Source: Aquificota bacterium | Lineage (GTDB): Bacteria; Aquificota; Aquificia; Aquificales; Aquificaceae | NCBI GenBank assembly: GCA_013153455.1 | Contig: JAADEK010000109.1 | Span: 1 to 21,744 of the forward strand | Reading direction: 5' to 3' | Length of the DNA: 21,744 nucleotides | Shown here: positions 12,923 to 19,181 of the stretch, one piece after another | Layout: each line of letters opens with the position of its first letter | How positions within the stretch are numbered: the stretch's first letter is position 1 | Position numbers and translations under genes: made by a program | Notes under the pieces: model-generated | Told to the model about the DNA's origin: nothing | The model's input: the letters and a program-made list of their open reading frames with translations, nothing else | The model's database searches: none

Positions 12923-13451
12923 GGAGCTCCTTCGGAGCTACGAAGCCATAACGAGACAACTTGAGTTCCAAGCCTACCACGACCCCCTTACCGGACTCCT
13001 CAACAGAAACAGCCTCGCCTACATACTGAGAGTTGAGGCTAAGCGCGTTCAGGCTCTCGGGAGGTTCAAGCTTGAGCTCCTCTTTATAGACCTTGACAAC
13101 TTCAAGCGCGTGAACGACATGCTGGGACATGCGAAGGGTGACGAGGTTCTCAAGAAGGTCGCCAACATCATACGCGAAAGCATACGGGAAGAAGACATAC
13201 CCGTCCGATACGGGGGTGATGAGTTTATAGTCCTACTGAGGACAAAAACCCCCGGCATAGGGCACATAGTGGGTGAGCGCATAAGGAGGAAGATAGAAGA
13301 GAGCTTCGGTGAGTTCGGGCTTTCCGCGAGCTGGGGGGTTGCGGTATTCCCCGACGACGCGCAGGAGCCCGAGGAGCTCATAAACATAGCGGACAAGCGC
13401 ATGTATCAGATGAAGAAACTAAAGAAAATCAAAAAGCAGGCGGTATCCTGA
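12858..13451 (+). CDS. Diguanylate cyclase (GGDEF protein)
   Basis: Makes the second messenger c-di-GMP from two GTP. It has 197 residues: an N-terminal helix of about 35 residues, likely a coiled-coil dimeriser, and then a complete GGDEF domain. DPLTGLLNR is at 42-50, the metal-binding FIDLDNFKRVND at 77-87, the signature GGDEF is intact at 119-123, and an I-site RxxD (R110, D113) lies exactly five residues upstream, predicting product inhibition. It has no sensor or membrane part of its own, so the FIST protein encoded just before it is the natural partner. The ATG at 12858 is supported by the purine-rich AAAGGAGAGG stretch ahead of it. In its frame a stop lies at 12840-12842, so this is a separate protein. 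The 3' end overlaps the convergent methyltransferase by 23 bp. Confidence 0.93.
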   Translation: MREEIKLKLLMNIMEEITKKYEELLRSYEAITRQLEFQAYHDPLTGLLNRNSLAYILRVEAKRVQALGRFKLELLFIDLDNFKRVNDMLGHAKGDEVLKKVANIIRESIREEDIPVRYGGDEFIVLLRTKTPGIGHIVGERIRRKIEESFGEFGLSASWGVAVFPDDAQEPEELINIADKRMYQMKKLKKIKKQAVS

Positions 13452-14055
13452 AAGGTATACCCGAGAGGGGATTTTCCTCCTTTACGTTCATCGCGTAAAT
13501 ACCGAAGCAATACCTCCCCACCTCAACAACCCTCCCGACCCTTATGCCCGCGTCCTCAAGGAGGAGGGCAACCTCCCACTCGGAGAGAACCTCCTCCGGA
13601 GGTGGACCCTTGTCCCTTTCCTCCTTCTTCCAGTCTATCAGCGCTATGAGCGAGCGGTTCTTTCCCACCCTTTTGAGCTCCCTCAGGAAAGCGGAAGGCT
13701 CCTCAATCTCGTGAAAGGTAAAAGCTATAAAGAAGAAATCAATACTGTCGCTCGGGAGGGGTATCTTGTTTTCCTCCGACTTTAGAACCTCAACGTTTTG
13801 AAGACCGAGCTCCTTTACCTTCCTCCTCGCATACTCAACCATAGGCTCTTGAACGTCTATACCGAAGACCTTTCCCTTACTCCCCACCGCGGAAGAAAGG
13901 TAAGGAAGGTAAAAGCCCGCACCCGTTCCCACGTCAAGGACGCTCATACCCTCCCTTAGCCCGAACTCCTTAAGGAGCTTCTCGGGGTCAAAGAGTTCAA
14001 GACGCGAAGGGTCGTCAAGCTTGTGAATCTTTGAGGGGTCAAACTTATGAGTCAT
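13429..14055 (-). CDS. Class I SAM-dependent methyltransferase
   Basis: 208 residues from the ATG at 14055, with a Rossmann-fold methyltransferase core. The SAM-binding motif I is DVGTGAG at 41-47, the acidic motif II residue is Asp68 (GIDV), and motif IV lies near 103-108. The N-terminus (THKFDPSKIHKLDDPSRLELF) resembles a family of small UbiE/ArsM-like methyltransferases found in thermophiles and anaerobes. The substrate cannot be told. The reading frame is open further upstream to 14172, but that extension overlaps the divergent gene and is not methyltransferase-like, so 14055 is preferred. It is divergent from the next gene with only 13 bp between them and convergent with the GGDEF gene. 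No cysteine pair of the ArsM type stands out. Confidence 0.87.
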   Translation of the reverse strand: MTHKFDPSKIHKLDDPSRLELFDPEKLLKEFGLREGMSVLDVGTGAGFYLPYLSSAVGSKGKVFGIDVQEPMVEYARRKVKELGLQNVEVLKSEENKIPLPSDSIDFFFIAFTFHEIEEPSAFLRELKRVGKNRSLIALIDWKKEERDKGPPPEEVLSEWEVALLLEDAGIRVGRVVEVGRYCFGIYAMNVKEENPLSGIPFRIPPAF

Positions 14056-14068
14056 ACTTAAATATATT

Positions 14069-14500
14069 ATGAAGATAGACCTGACGGAGCGCCTCAGGGA
14101 TGAACCCCCCTTCAGGACGCACCAAGAAGCCAAGGAGCACGTCGCGAGATACCTCCTCAGCTTCATAAACATAGAGCTTGAGGGTCTACCGCGTTCCGAG
14201 TGGGAGAGGGCTATAGGGACGTGGAAAAGGATGTGTTTACTCGCTCACGCCCTTTCAAAAAAACCCGAGGAAGCCCGAAGGGCTTTCTATAAGAAAAACA
14301 AATTTGACCTCATGATGGAGGGAATTATGGAAGAGCTCATAAGAACCCTTACGGGTTTTTACGCCCTCGGTATACTGAAGGAAGACGAGGAGCCCTCCCT
14401 CTTGCTGAGGAGGGCGACGGAACTCGTTGAAAAAGACGGGGAGCTGATTAGGAAGTTCGCCCTTAGCCCGGAGGTTCTTTCCTTTGTAAAGAGAGCTTAG
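14069..14500 (+). CDS. Unknown helical protein
   Basis: 143 residues, not recognised. It is almost entirely predicted helix and highly charged, with no signal peptide or membrane segment. Features that stand out are an early DEPPFRTHQEAKEHVARYL stretch, a central WKRMCLLAHAL helix, a YKKNKFDLMMEGIMEEL segment and a leucine-rich C-terminus. Base composition and codon use match the neighbours, so it appears to be a resident gene. It diverges from the methyltransferase (13 bp between starts) and its stop overlaps the convergent SAM synthetase gene by 4 bp. The tight fit on both sides and the consistent codon use support it being real. Confidence 0.75.
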   Translation: MKIDLTERLRDEPPFRTHQEAKEHVARYLLSFINIELEGLPRSEWERAIGTWKRMCLLAHALSKKPEEARRAFYKKNKFDLMMEGIMEELIRTLTGFYALGILKEDEEPSLLLRRATELVEKDGELIRKFALSPEVLSFVKRA

Positions 14501-15702
14501 GCTACGGAGAACTCCTTGGCGAGGAACCTCTTCCAGGTTTCGGGCATGCGCTGGAGTTCCTCGTCCGCTATCTTCCTCACCTCGTCCTCTATGGCGCTTA
14601 TGGGTTTCTTTGTTCGGACCTTAACATCGCAAAGCTGGGGCTCGTTTATCGGCTTTCCTATCTGTGAAACGAGATAACAGTAGCACTCCTCAACCTCCTC
14701 AATCTCGCTCACCACCCTGTCCGCTATGATGTTCGCAACGACGTTGTAGATTTTCCCTATGTGTGAGACGGGATTTTTACCCGCAGCAGCCTCAAGGCTC
14801 ATGGGTCTGTAGGGCGTGATGAGACCGTTCACGCGGTTTCCCCTCCCTACCTGACCGTCGTCCCCCTGCTCCGCGGATGTCCCGGTGACGGTTATGTATA
14901 CGCTCCCGCGCTCGTAGTCGTCCGCTGTGTTTATAAAGACGCGGACGCGTCGGGGCGTGAGCGCGCGCGCAAGCTCAAGAACAGCCTCCCTTACCTTCTC
15001 CTTCTTCTCCTTGTAGTCCTCAAGGCTTTCCACGAACTTGCTCACAAACGCGACCGCGACGGTTATACGTATGTCGTCCCTTATGCGGACGCCCATTACC
15101 TTCACATCCTCACCCACGTATGGGTGCTCCTCCTTGAAGGAGGGGCTGTTTAGGAGCTGTTCGCTCTCGTATACGATACGCTCAAGGTCGTCAAGGGGGG
15201 CATACCCGACGCCGAAGGATGTGTCGTTCGCGAGCGGAACCTCTCCCCTTAGCTGGAACCTCAAAAAGAGGTCAACGAGGTCTTTACTGCCCGGCTTTAT
15301 ACGGGGTCTTACGATTACGTGCCTGTCGGGGTCAAGGTTTCTTATGTTTTCCTTGAGCCACCTCCTTGCCACCTCAACCGCAAGCTCGTCAACGGGAAGA
15401 ACGACGCCCTTGTATTCCTTGAGCGCCCTTCCCACGAGGTATATCTCTATCGGGGAAATTACCTCACCGCCCCCGAAGCGCGGGTTTGCTTCCCCGCCCA
15501 CCAGGAGGGCTTTATCAACGTTGTGGTGCATTATAGCGCCGAAGCGCTCTATGTAGAGCTTTGACAGTTCTACCGAAAGCTCCTCCGCGAGGTTGTCGCA
15601 TATAGTATCCGGGTGACCTAAACCCTTTCTCTCAACTATCTCAGCCTCTTGCTCGTATACGGGTTCAAAGGTCATGGGAGTGACGACGATGTTCCTTTCC
15701 AA
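14497..15702 (-). CDS. mat: S-adenosylmethionine synthetase, archaeal type
   Basis: Makes SAM from methionine and ATP. The 401-residue protein belongs to the archaeal AdoMet synthetase family, which is distinct from bacterial MetK. Marks are ERKGLGHPDT near residue 24-33, GTSAEQGDDGQVGRGNRVNG and ITPYRPMSLEAAAGKNPVSH, all characteristic of that family. The start is taken as TTG at 15702, because a perfect AGGAGG (15716-15711 on the minus strand) lies 8 nt before it and the protein then begins ERNIVV like other family members. An upstream TTG at 15720 would place the Shine-Dalgarno inside the coding region. Archaeal-type enzymes are known in Aquifex, probably through old transfer. It converges with the preceding unknown gene by 4 bp. 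Confidence 0.95.
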   Translation of the reverse strand: MERNIVVTPMTFEPVYEQEAEIVERKGLGHPDTICDNLAEELSVELSKLYIERFGAIMHHNVDKALLVGGEANPRFGGGEVISPIEIYLVGRALKEYKGVVLPVDELAVEVARRWLKENIRNLDPDRHVIVRPRIKPGSKDLVDLFLRFQLRGEVPLANDTSFGVGYAPLDDLERIVYESEQLLNSPSFKEEHPYVGEDVKVMGVRIRDDIRITVAVAFVSKFVESLEDYKEKKEKVREAVLELARALTPRRVRVFINTADDYERGSVYITVTGTSAEQGDDGQVGRGNRVNGLITPYRPMSLEAAAGKNPVSHIGKIYNVVANIIADRVVSEIEEVEECYCYLVSQIGKPINEPQLCDVKVRTKKPISAIEDEVRKIADEELQRMPETWKRFLAKEFSVA

Positions 15703-15710
15703 TCCGCTGA

Positions 15711-15716
15711 CCTCCT
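15711..15716 (-). promoter_or_regulatory. Shine-Dalgarno that fixes the mat TTG start
   Basis: AGGAGG on the minus strand is followed by 8 nt and then TTG at 15702-15700. This spacing is ideal and identifies TTG as the start codon rather than the upstream TTG at 15720. Confidence 0.85.
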
Positions 15717-15757
15717 GCAAGAGTTTATTTTAACTTCATTTGAGCGCCTTTTGGGCT

Positions 15758-15800
15758 TGCTATAAGTGATGAAAATCATGAAATTAAACCTAAAGGAGGT
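15758..15800 (+). promoter_or_regulatory. Extended -10 promoter and strong ribosome site for the 357-residue gene
   Basis: TGCTATAAG at 15758-15766 fits the extended -10 form (TG, one base, TATAAT-like). A loose -35 (TTGAGC, 15740-15745) sits at a short 15-bp spacing. Downstream, AAGGAGGT at 15793-15800 is a near-perfect Shine-Dalgarno 6 nt before the ATG at 15807. A short dyad TGAT/ATCA (15767-15778) lies in the leader. Confidence 0.5.
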
Positions 15801-15806
15801 GGGTCT

Positions 15807-16880
15807 ATGGGTGTGATTTACGGTAAGGTTGAGAGCCCCGAGGACATCAGGCGAATCAACTGCACGATACGCGATGAGATGCTCCGCGTTGAGACCCCGG
15901 AACAACTAACGGACTTAAAGAAGCGCTCTGACTACCTTTGCACGCTTACGTTCTCACCTTTCTGGAAAAAGAAGTTCGGGGCGCTCGTGGAGAAGCTCAG
16001 GGAGGTCGCGTGTGAGGAAAACAGGGTGACGGTGAGGCTCGCGAACTACGTCGCGAAGGTAAGGGGCTGGGATAAGGAGTATCACCCGTGGGGTGAGGGT
16101 AAGGTTGACGTGGAGGAGCGCCTAAAGGAGATTCCGGAAGAGGTTATGAAGGAGATACTTGAGACCACCGCAAAGCTCACGCTCACGCCCGAGATTCTTG
16201 AGGAGCTGAGAAAGAGCTTTTGTGAGATAAGGAAGGCTATGGTCGTCGCGGAAAGCCCGGAACAACTCATCGCACTTAAGAACGAGAGCAACCTCCTCGT
16301 CGCCCTCACGAAACTGCCCGACTTTCGTGAGCGCTTCGCGTCGGTGATAGACAAAATTGACGAGCTCGTTGAGAAGGAGGAGGAGAGAACCGTAGAGACC
16401 GCGAACATCGTCGCTCAGGCAAACGGTTGGCAACTTGAGTTTGAGCGCTGGAGCGAAAACGAACTCAGGGAAGACGAAACCCTTGAGCAATACGTTGAGA
16501 GACTGATGAAGGAGGAAGAGATAGCGGACCGCTACGTCCCGACGGAAGTCAAATACAGGGAAGGAAAGGTTATGTGGCTCGTTTACTATCACCCAAAGAG
16601 AAAGCGCCATTACGCGAAGCGCGTATACTTCCCCGGCAAGGTAAGGAATATACAGATTGAGGGTCCGGGGGTGTTTAAGAACCGCTTCGGGAGGGAGGTC
16701 TACGGCGTGAGAATCACATACGAGACCCTCGTCGCACCCGCTACGATAAAGCGGGGAAACGTCGTGATAAGGCTCCCGGAAAGGTGGGTAAAGAGGACGA
16801 AGGTCGTTCCCCTGCCCGAGGGAGCGACGGACGTCAAGCTCGTAGAAGAGCGTCCCGAGTTCGCATACGCGGTCGCCTGA
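15807..16880 (+). CDS. Unknown protein with an internal 120-residue duplication
   Basis: 357 residues, function not recognised. Residues 12-97 and 132-217 are two copies of one helical unit that align without a gap at an offset of exactly 120 residues, with 33 identical positions of 86. Shared marks are Cys19/Cys139 followed by IR, the E(T/S)PEQLxxLK block, an LT...P...F segment, ANxVA, and GW...W at the end. The C-terminal part (about 240-357) is different: basic, probably beta-rich, with HPKRKRHYAKR near 262-272 and a proline-containing tail, which could bind nucleic acid or another polyanion. There is no signal peptide or membrane segment. A strong Shine-Dalgarno predicts good expression. 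The gene is monocistronic and sits between the mat and phosphatidyltransferase genes. Confidence 0.85.
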   Translation: MGVIYGKVESPEDIRRINCTIRDEMLRVETPEQLTDLKKRSDYLCTLTFSPFWKKKFGALVEKLREVACEENRVTVRLANYVAKVRGWDKEYHPWGEGKVDVEERLKEIPEEVMKEILETTAKLTLTPEILEELRKSFCEIRKAMVVAESPEQLIALKNESNLLVALTKLPDFRERFASVIDKIDELVEKEEERTVETANIVAQANGWQLEFERWSENELREDETLEQYVERLMKEEEIADRYVPTEVKYREGKVMWLVYYHPKRKRHYAKRVYFPGKVRNIQIEGPGVFKNRFGREVYGVRITYETLVAPATIKRGNVVIRLPERWVKRTKVVPLPEGATDVKLVEERPEFAYAVA

Positions 16881-16892
16881 CCCTCCCCTCTT

Positions 16893-16908
16893 ACGCCCGC
16901 AAGGGCGT
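16893..16908 (+). other. GCAA-tetraloop hairpin between genes
   Basis: ACGCCC (16893-16898), GCAA, GGGCGT (16903-16908) forms a perfect 6-bp stem with a GNRA-type loop. It is followed by CCCTCTGTT rather than a T-run, so it is at best a weak terminator or an mRNA 3'-end stabiliser of the preceding gene. Confidence 0.45.
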
Positions 16909-16916
16909 CCCTCTGT

Positions 16917-16922
16917 TATACT
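16917..16922 (+). promoter_or_regulatory. Candidate -10 box for the phosphatidyltransferase operon
   Basis: TATACT ends 14 bp before the ATG at 16937. No -35 consensus lies at normal spacing. Use of this box would give a leader of roughly 8 nt, too short for a Shine-Dalgarno, and none is visible. Confidence 0.35.
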
Positions 16923-16936
16923 TTTATTTGAAGTAA

Positions 16937-17527
16937 ATGAGTGCGATAATCCGCGGTATAAAACCTTACTACGAGAGGGCGCTTTCGCCCTTCCTTGAAC
17001 GTATCCAAAGGCTCGGCGTGAGCCCTTCCCTCGTTACGCTTCTCGGTCTTCTTCTCATAGTCTTGGGTTCGGTTTTCCTTTACGCGGGATACAGGATTTT
17101 GGCGTTTTTCCTCCTCGCGCTCGGTGCTTTGGCGGACAGTATAGACGGGAGTTTGGCGCGTCGCTCGGGGAGGGAGAGCAGGTTCGGTGCGTTCTTGGAC
17201 TCAACGGTTGACAGGCTCGCGGACGCGTCCCCGATAGTAGCCCTCGGGCTTCGTTTCGCGTCTTCGGGTGAGGTTTTCTCGGTTTTTCTCGCCTTTCTCG
17301 CGCTCGTCTTTTCGTGCTCGGTGAGCTACGCGCGCGCCAGAGCGGAGGGTCTCGGAGCGGGTGCTTTGGGCGGTCTTTTTGAGCGCACCGAGAGGTGGGT
17401 TATACTCTTGGGGGGTATTTTACTCGGGCTTGAGGAGCTTGCGCTGGGTGTTATAGCGGTCGGTTCCGCGCTCACGGTAGCCCAGAGGGTCTACAGCGCG
17501 CGGAAGGCTTTGGGAGGTATGGGATGA
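16937..17527 (+). CDS. CDP-alcohol phosphatidyltransferase
   Basis: Integral membrane enzyme that transfers a phosphatidyl group from CDP-diacylglycerol (or equivalent) to an alcohol. It has 196 residues and about five to six membrane helices. The full catalytic motif is present: D67, D70, G71, A74, R75, G84, D88 and D92 at the canonical spacing. The later SYARARAEGLG segment (about 130-140) resembles the group that uses inositol phosphate (PgsA2/archaetidylinositol-phosphate synthase type) more than classical PgsA. Inositol lipids have been reported in Aquificales, which would fit, but the acceptor alcohol is an inference. The stop overlaps ybaB as ATGA, so it is coupled to ybaB-recR. That partner set is unusual, because ybaB and recR more often follow dnaX. 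Confidence 0.88.
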   Translation: MSAIIRGIKPYYERALSPFLERIQRLGVSPSLVTLLGLLLIVLGSVFLYAGYRILAFFLLALGALADSIDGSLARRSGRESRFGAFLDSTVDRLADASPIVALGLRFASSGEVFSVFLAFLALVFSCSVSYARARAEGLGAGALGGLFERTERWVILLGGILLGLEELALGVIAVGSALTVAQRVYSARKALGGMG

Positions 17528-17820
17528 ACATCTACGAGCTTATGAAGAGCCTTAAAAACTTTCAGGAGGTTATGGAAGAGGTAAAGAGGGAGCTAAGGCA
17601 ACAGAGGGAAGAAATTCAGAGAGACGGCGTTCGGGTGGTTTTCAACGGTCTTGGTGAGATACTGAGTCTTGAGCTTCCGGAAGACCAAGACTGCGGACGC
17701 CTCAGGGATACGCTCGTTGAGCTCATAAACGAGGCGCAAGCTCGCGCGCGCGACAAGACGAAGTCCGCGTTTGAGCGCAGGTTCGGGGGACTGCTGGGGG
17801 GTTTGGGTCTTGGGCTTTGA
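17524..17820 (+). CDS. ybaB: YbaB/EbfC family nucleoid-associated protein
   Basis: Small dimeric DNA-binding protein of 98 residues, close to the usual 100-110. The helical N-terminal part begins MNIYELMKSLKNFQEVMEEV, the typical YbaB opening. It is followed by a strand with VVFNGLGEILSLEL in place of the usual core, a central helix and a glycine-rich C-terminal tail (GGLLGGLGLGL). The start overlaps the phosphatidyltransferase stop by 4 bp and the stop overlaps the recR start region, giving the conserved ybaB-recR pair. The conserved pairing, rather than strong identity, is the best support for the name. Confidence 0.85.
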   Translation: MNIYELMKSLKNFQEVMEEVKRELRQQREEIQRDGVRVVFNGLGEILSLELPEDQDCGRLRDTLVELINEAQARARDKTKSAFERRFGGLLGGLGLGL

Positions 17821-18418
17821 GGACGTCTTTCCGAAGGCTCTTCGCTCCGCGCTTGAGAGCGTTATGAAGGTTCCCACATTCGGTGAGAAGGGGGCAAACC
17901 GTTTCGTTTACAACCTCCTGAAGCTTGAGCCCGAAGAGAGAAAAAAAGTAGTTGAGAGCCTCCTTGACGCTGTGAATGTTCTAAGACCTTGCTCGGAGTG
18001 TTACTTGATTACCGATAGGGAGATTTGTGCGATATGCTCGGACGAAAAGAGGAGCAAAAAGTTTATATGCGTCGTTGAGGAGAGTCAGGACGCATACGCT
18101 ATAGAGCGCCTTGAGCGTTACAGGGGTGTTTACCACGTTCTGGGAGGGAGGATTGCTCCGCTTGAGGGTATATCACCCGAAGACCTGACTATAGACAAAC
18201 TCCTTGAGAGGGTAGAGAGATACAAAGCGAGGGAGGTTATCCTCGCAACAAACCCGAACGTTGAGGGCGAAGCCACAGCTAACTACATAGCAAAGCTCCT
18301 TAAGAGGCGCTTCCCTAACTTGAAGGTCACGAGGACAGCATACGGGTTTCAATTCGGGAGTCTCATTGAGTTCGTTGATGAGTTCTCCCTTGAGAAGTCC
18401 CTTGAGAACAGGAAGTAA
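17810..18418 (+). CDS. recR: Recombination protein RecR
   Basis: Acts with RecO to load RecA at gaps. Starting at TTG 17810 gives 202 residues, the normal RecR length; an ATG at 17771 in the same frame would add 13 foreign-looking residues deep inside ybaB. The N-terminal helix-hairpin-helix reads VPTFGEKGANRF. The family consensus is closer to LPGIGPKSA, so the first hairpin glycine is replaced. The four-cysteine zinc motif is intact (PCSEC...ICAIC), and the Toprim domain is recognisable in ICVVEES, YHVLGGRIAPLEGI and ATNPNVEGEATANYIAKLL. The start has only a weak G-rich stretch ahead, so it is probably translated by coupling to ybaB. Its 3' end overlaps the convergent membrane-protein gene of the AT-rich insert by 56 bp. 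Confidence 0.93.
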   Translation: MGFEDVFPKALRSALESVMKVPTFGEKGANRFVYNLLKLEPEERKKVVESLLDAVNVLRPCSECYLITDREICAICSDEKRSKKFICVVEESQDAYAIERLERYRGVYHVLGGRIAPLEGISPEDLTIDKLLERVERYKAREVILATNPNVEGEATANYIAKLLKRRFPNLKVTRTAYGFQFGSLIEFVDEFSLEKSLENRK

Positions 18419-19181
18419 TTGAATGCCCAAGGAAGCTATACATAAGAATAATAAAGCGAAAAATAAAAAAGTATGAAAATGCTTTTTTCAAAAGTAAAAA
18501 TATAACGGCTATTAATTTAATTTCAAGTATACCTGCATTAAGCGCCAATGCCCATAAAAGAATATTAATAGCTTCATTTATTATGATAACCGCTTTTATA
18601 AATTCTAAGTTATAGTTATTTAGTATATTAGTTTTTACATACTCTTCAAAGCTTTGAGGAGTATATGCGGATATTTGACTCTCTAAAGGAAATGCAAAAA
18701 AAGCGAGAGTTAAGTAAATAATAGCAAATATTGGAAAAACAAAAAATGGTATTAAATTTACTGAAACGAAGGTATGTACCTCCTTTACAACTTCCTTATC
18801 TAATTTTTTACTTAACCATTGGTTTATCATCAATGCAAGAATTAAAAGAATTGATAAAGCAAAGTAATCATATTTATTGAAGAGTGTTATGTCAAAAATA
18901 GATATTATAAATAGAAATCCTAACCCTAAGGAAATCAAAAAATTACGAATACTACCTATTAATATCTTTCTTAATAAACCGGCTTCTTTAGTAATAGCCT
19001 CAGCGCATACTTTTGACATTGAAACTCTTATAATGTATTCCAGAAAGGTATACATAGTTAATAAACCAGATAATAAAAATAGAGTAAGGGTAAATGGAAG
19101 GTATTGTATAAGTTTAGAAGATGCTATCAATATTAAAACTGGAGTAGTAAAAAGGAGCCAGCATAAACCTTTTCGTATCAT
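18363..19181 (-). CDS. Unknown polytopic membrane protein of the AT-rich insert
   Basis: 272 residues with about six or seven predicted membrane helices (roughly 6-22, 27-50, 73-99, 106-122, 140-165, 195-217 and 222-250). No transporter, channel or enzyme motif is recognised. The longest soluble loop is at about 123-138 (KKLDKEVVKEVH) and a second at 166-194 contains SAYTPQSFEEYVKTN. The start overlaps the stop of the upstream 341-residue gene as ATGA, so the two are co-translated and probably interact. The last about 22 residues (GHSITSCSQG onward) are encoded by antisense recR DNA and are Ser/Thr/Gln-rich and hydrophilic, unlike the rest. This suggests the original C-terminus was lost at the insertion junction. 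The function is unknown. Confidence 0.75.
   Translation of the reverse strand: MIRKGLCWLLFTTPVLILIASSKLIQYLPFTLTLFLLSGLLTMYTFLEYIIRVSMSKVCAEAITKEAGLLRKILIGSIRNFLISLGLGFLFIISIFDITLFNKYDYFALSILLILALMINQWLSKKLDKEVVKEVHTFVSVNLIPFFVFPIFAIIYLTLAFFAFPLESQISAYTPQSFEEYVKTNILNNYNLEFIKAVIIINEAINILLWALALNAGILEIKLIAVIFLLLKKAFSYFFIFRFIILMYSFLGHSITSCSQGTSQGRTHQRTQ
18413..18420 (+). repeat. Left copy of 8-bp inverted repeat at insert edge
   Basis: AAGTAATT spans the recR stop codon. Its reverse complement AATTACTT lies at 20254-20261, at the other edge of the AT-rich insert. An 8-bp match in A+T-rich DNA could be chance. Confidence 0.3.

Noticed and set aside
14056..14172. 39-codon N-terminal extension of the methyltransferase
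   Set aside because: It overlaps the divergent 143-residue gene and has no methyltransferase features; the ATG at 14055 fits the family start.
14344..14360. AACCC/GGGTT hairpin followed by T residues
   Set aside because: It lies inside the 143-residue coding region with a short stem; probably codon-driven chance.
15038..15556. Plus-strand open frame of 172 codons antisense to mat
   Set aside because: Low-complexity Ser/Arg/Thr-rich shadow; mat is strongly supported on the other strand.
17771..17809. Upstream ATG start for recR
   Set aside because: It adds 13 residues unlike RecR and lies deep in ybaB; TTG at 17810 gives the normal length.
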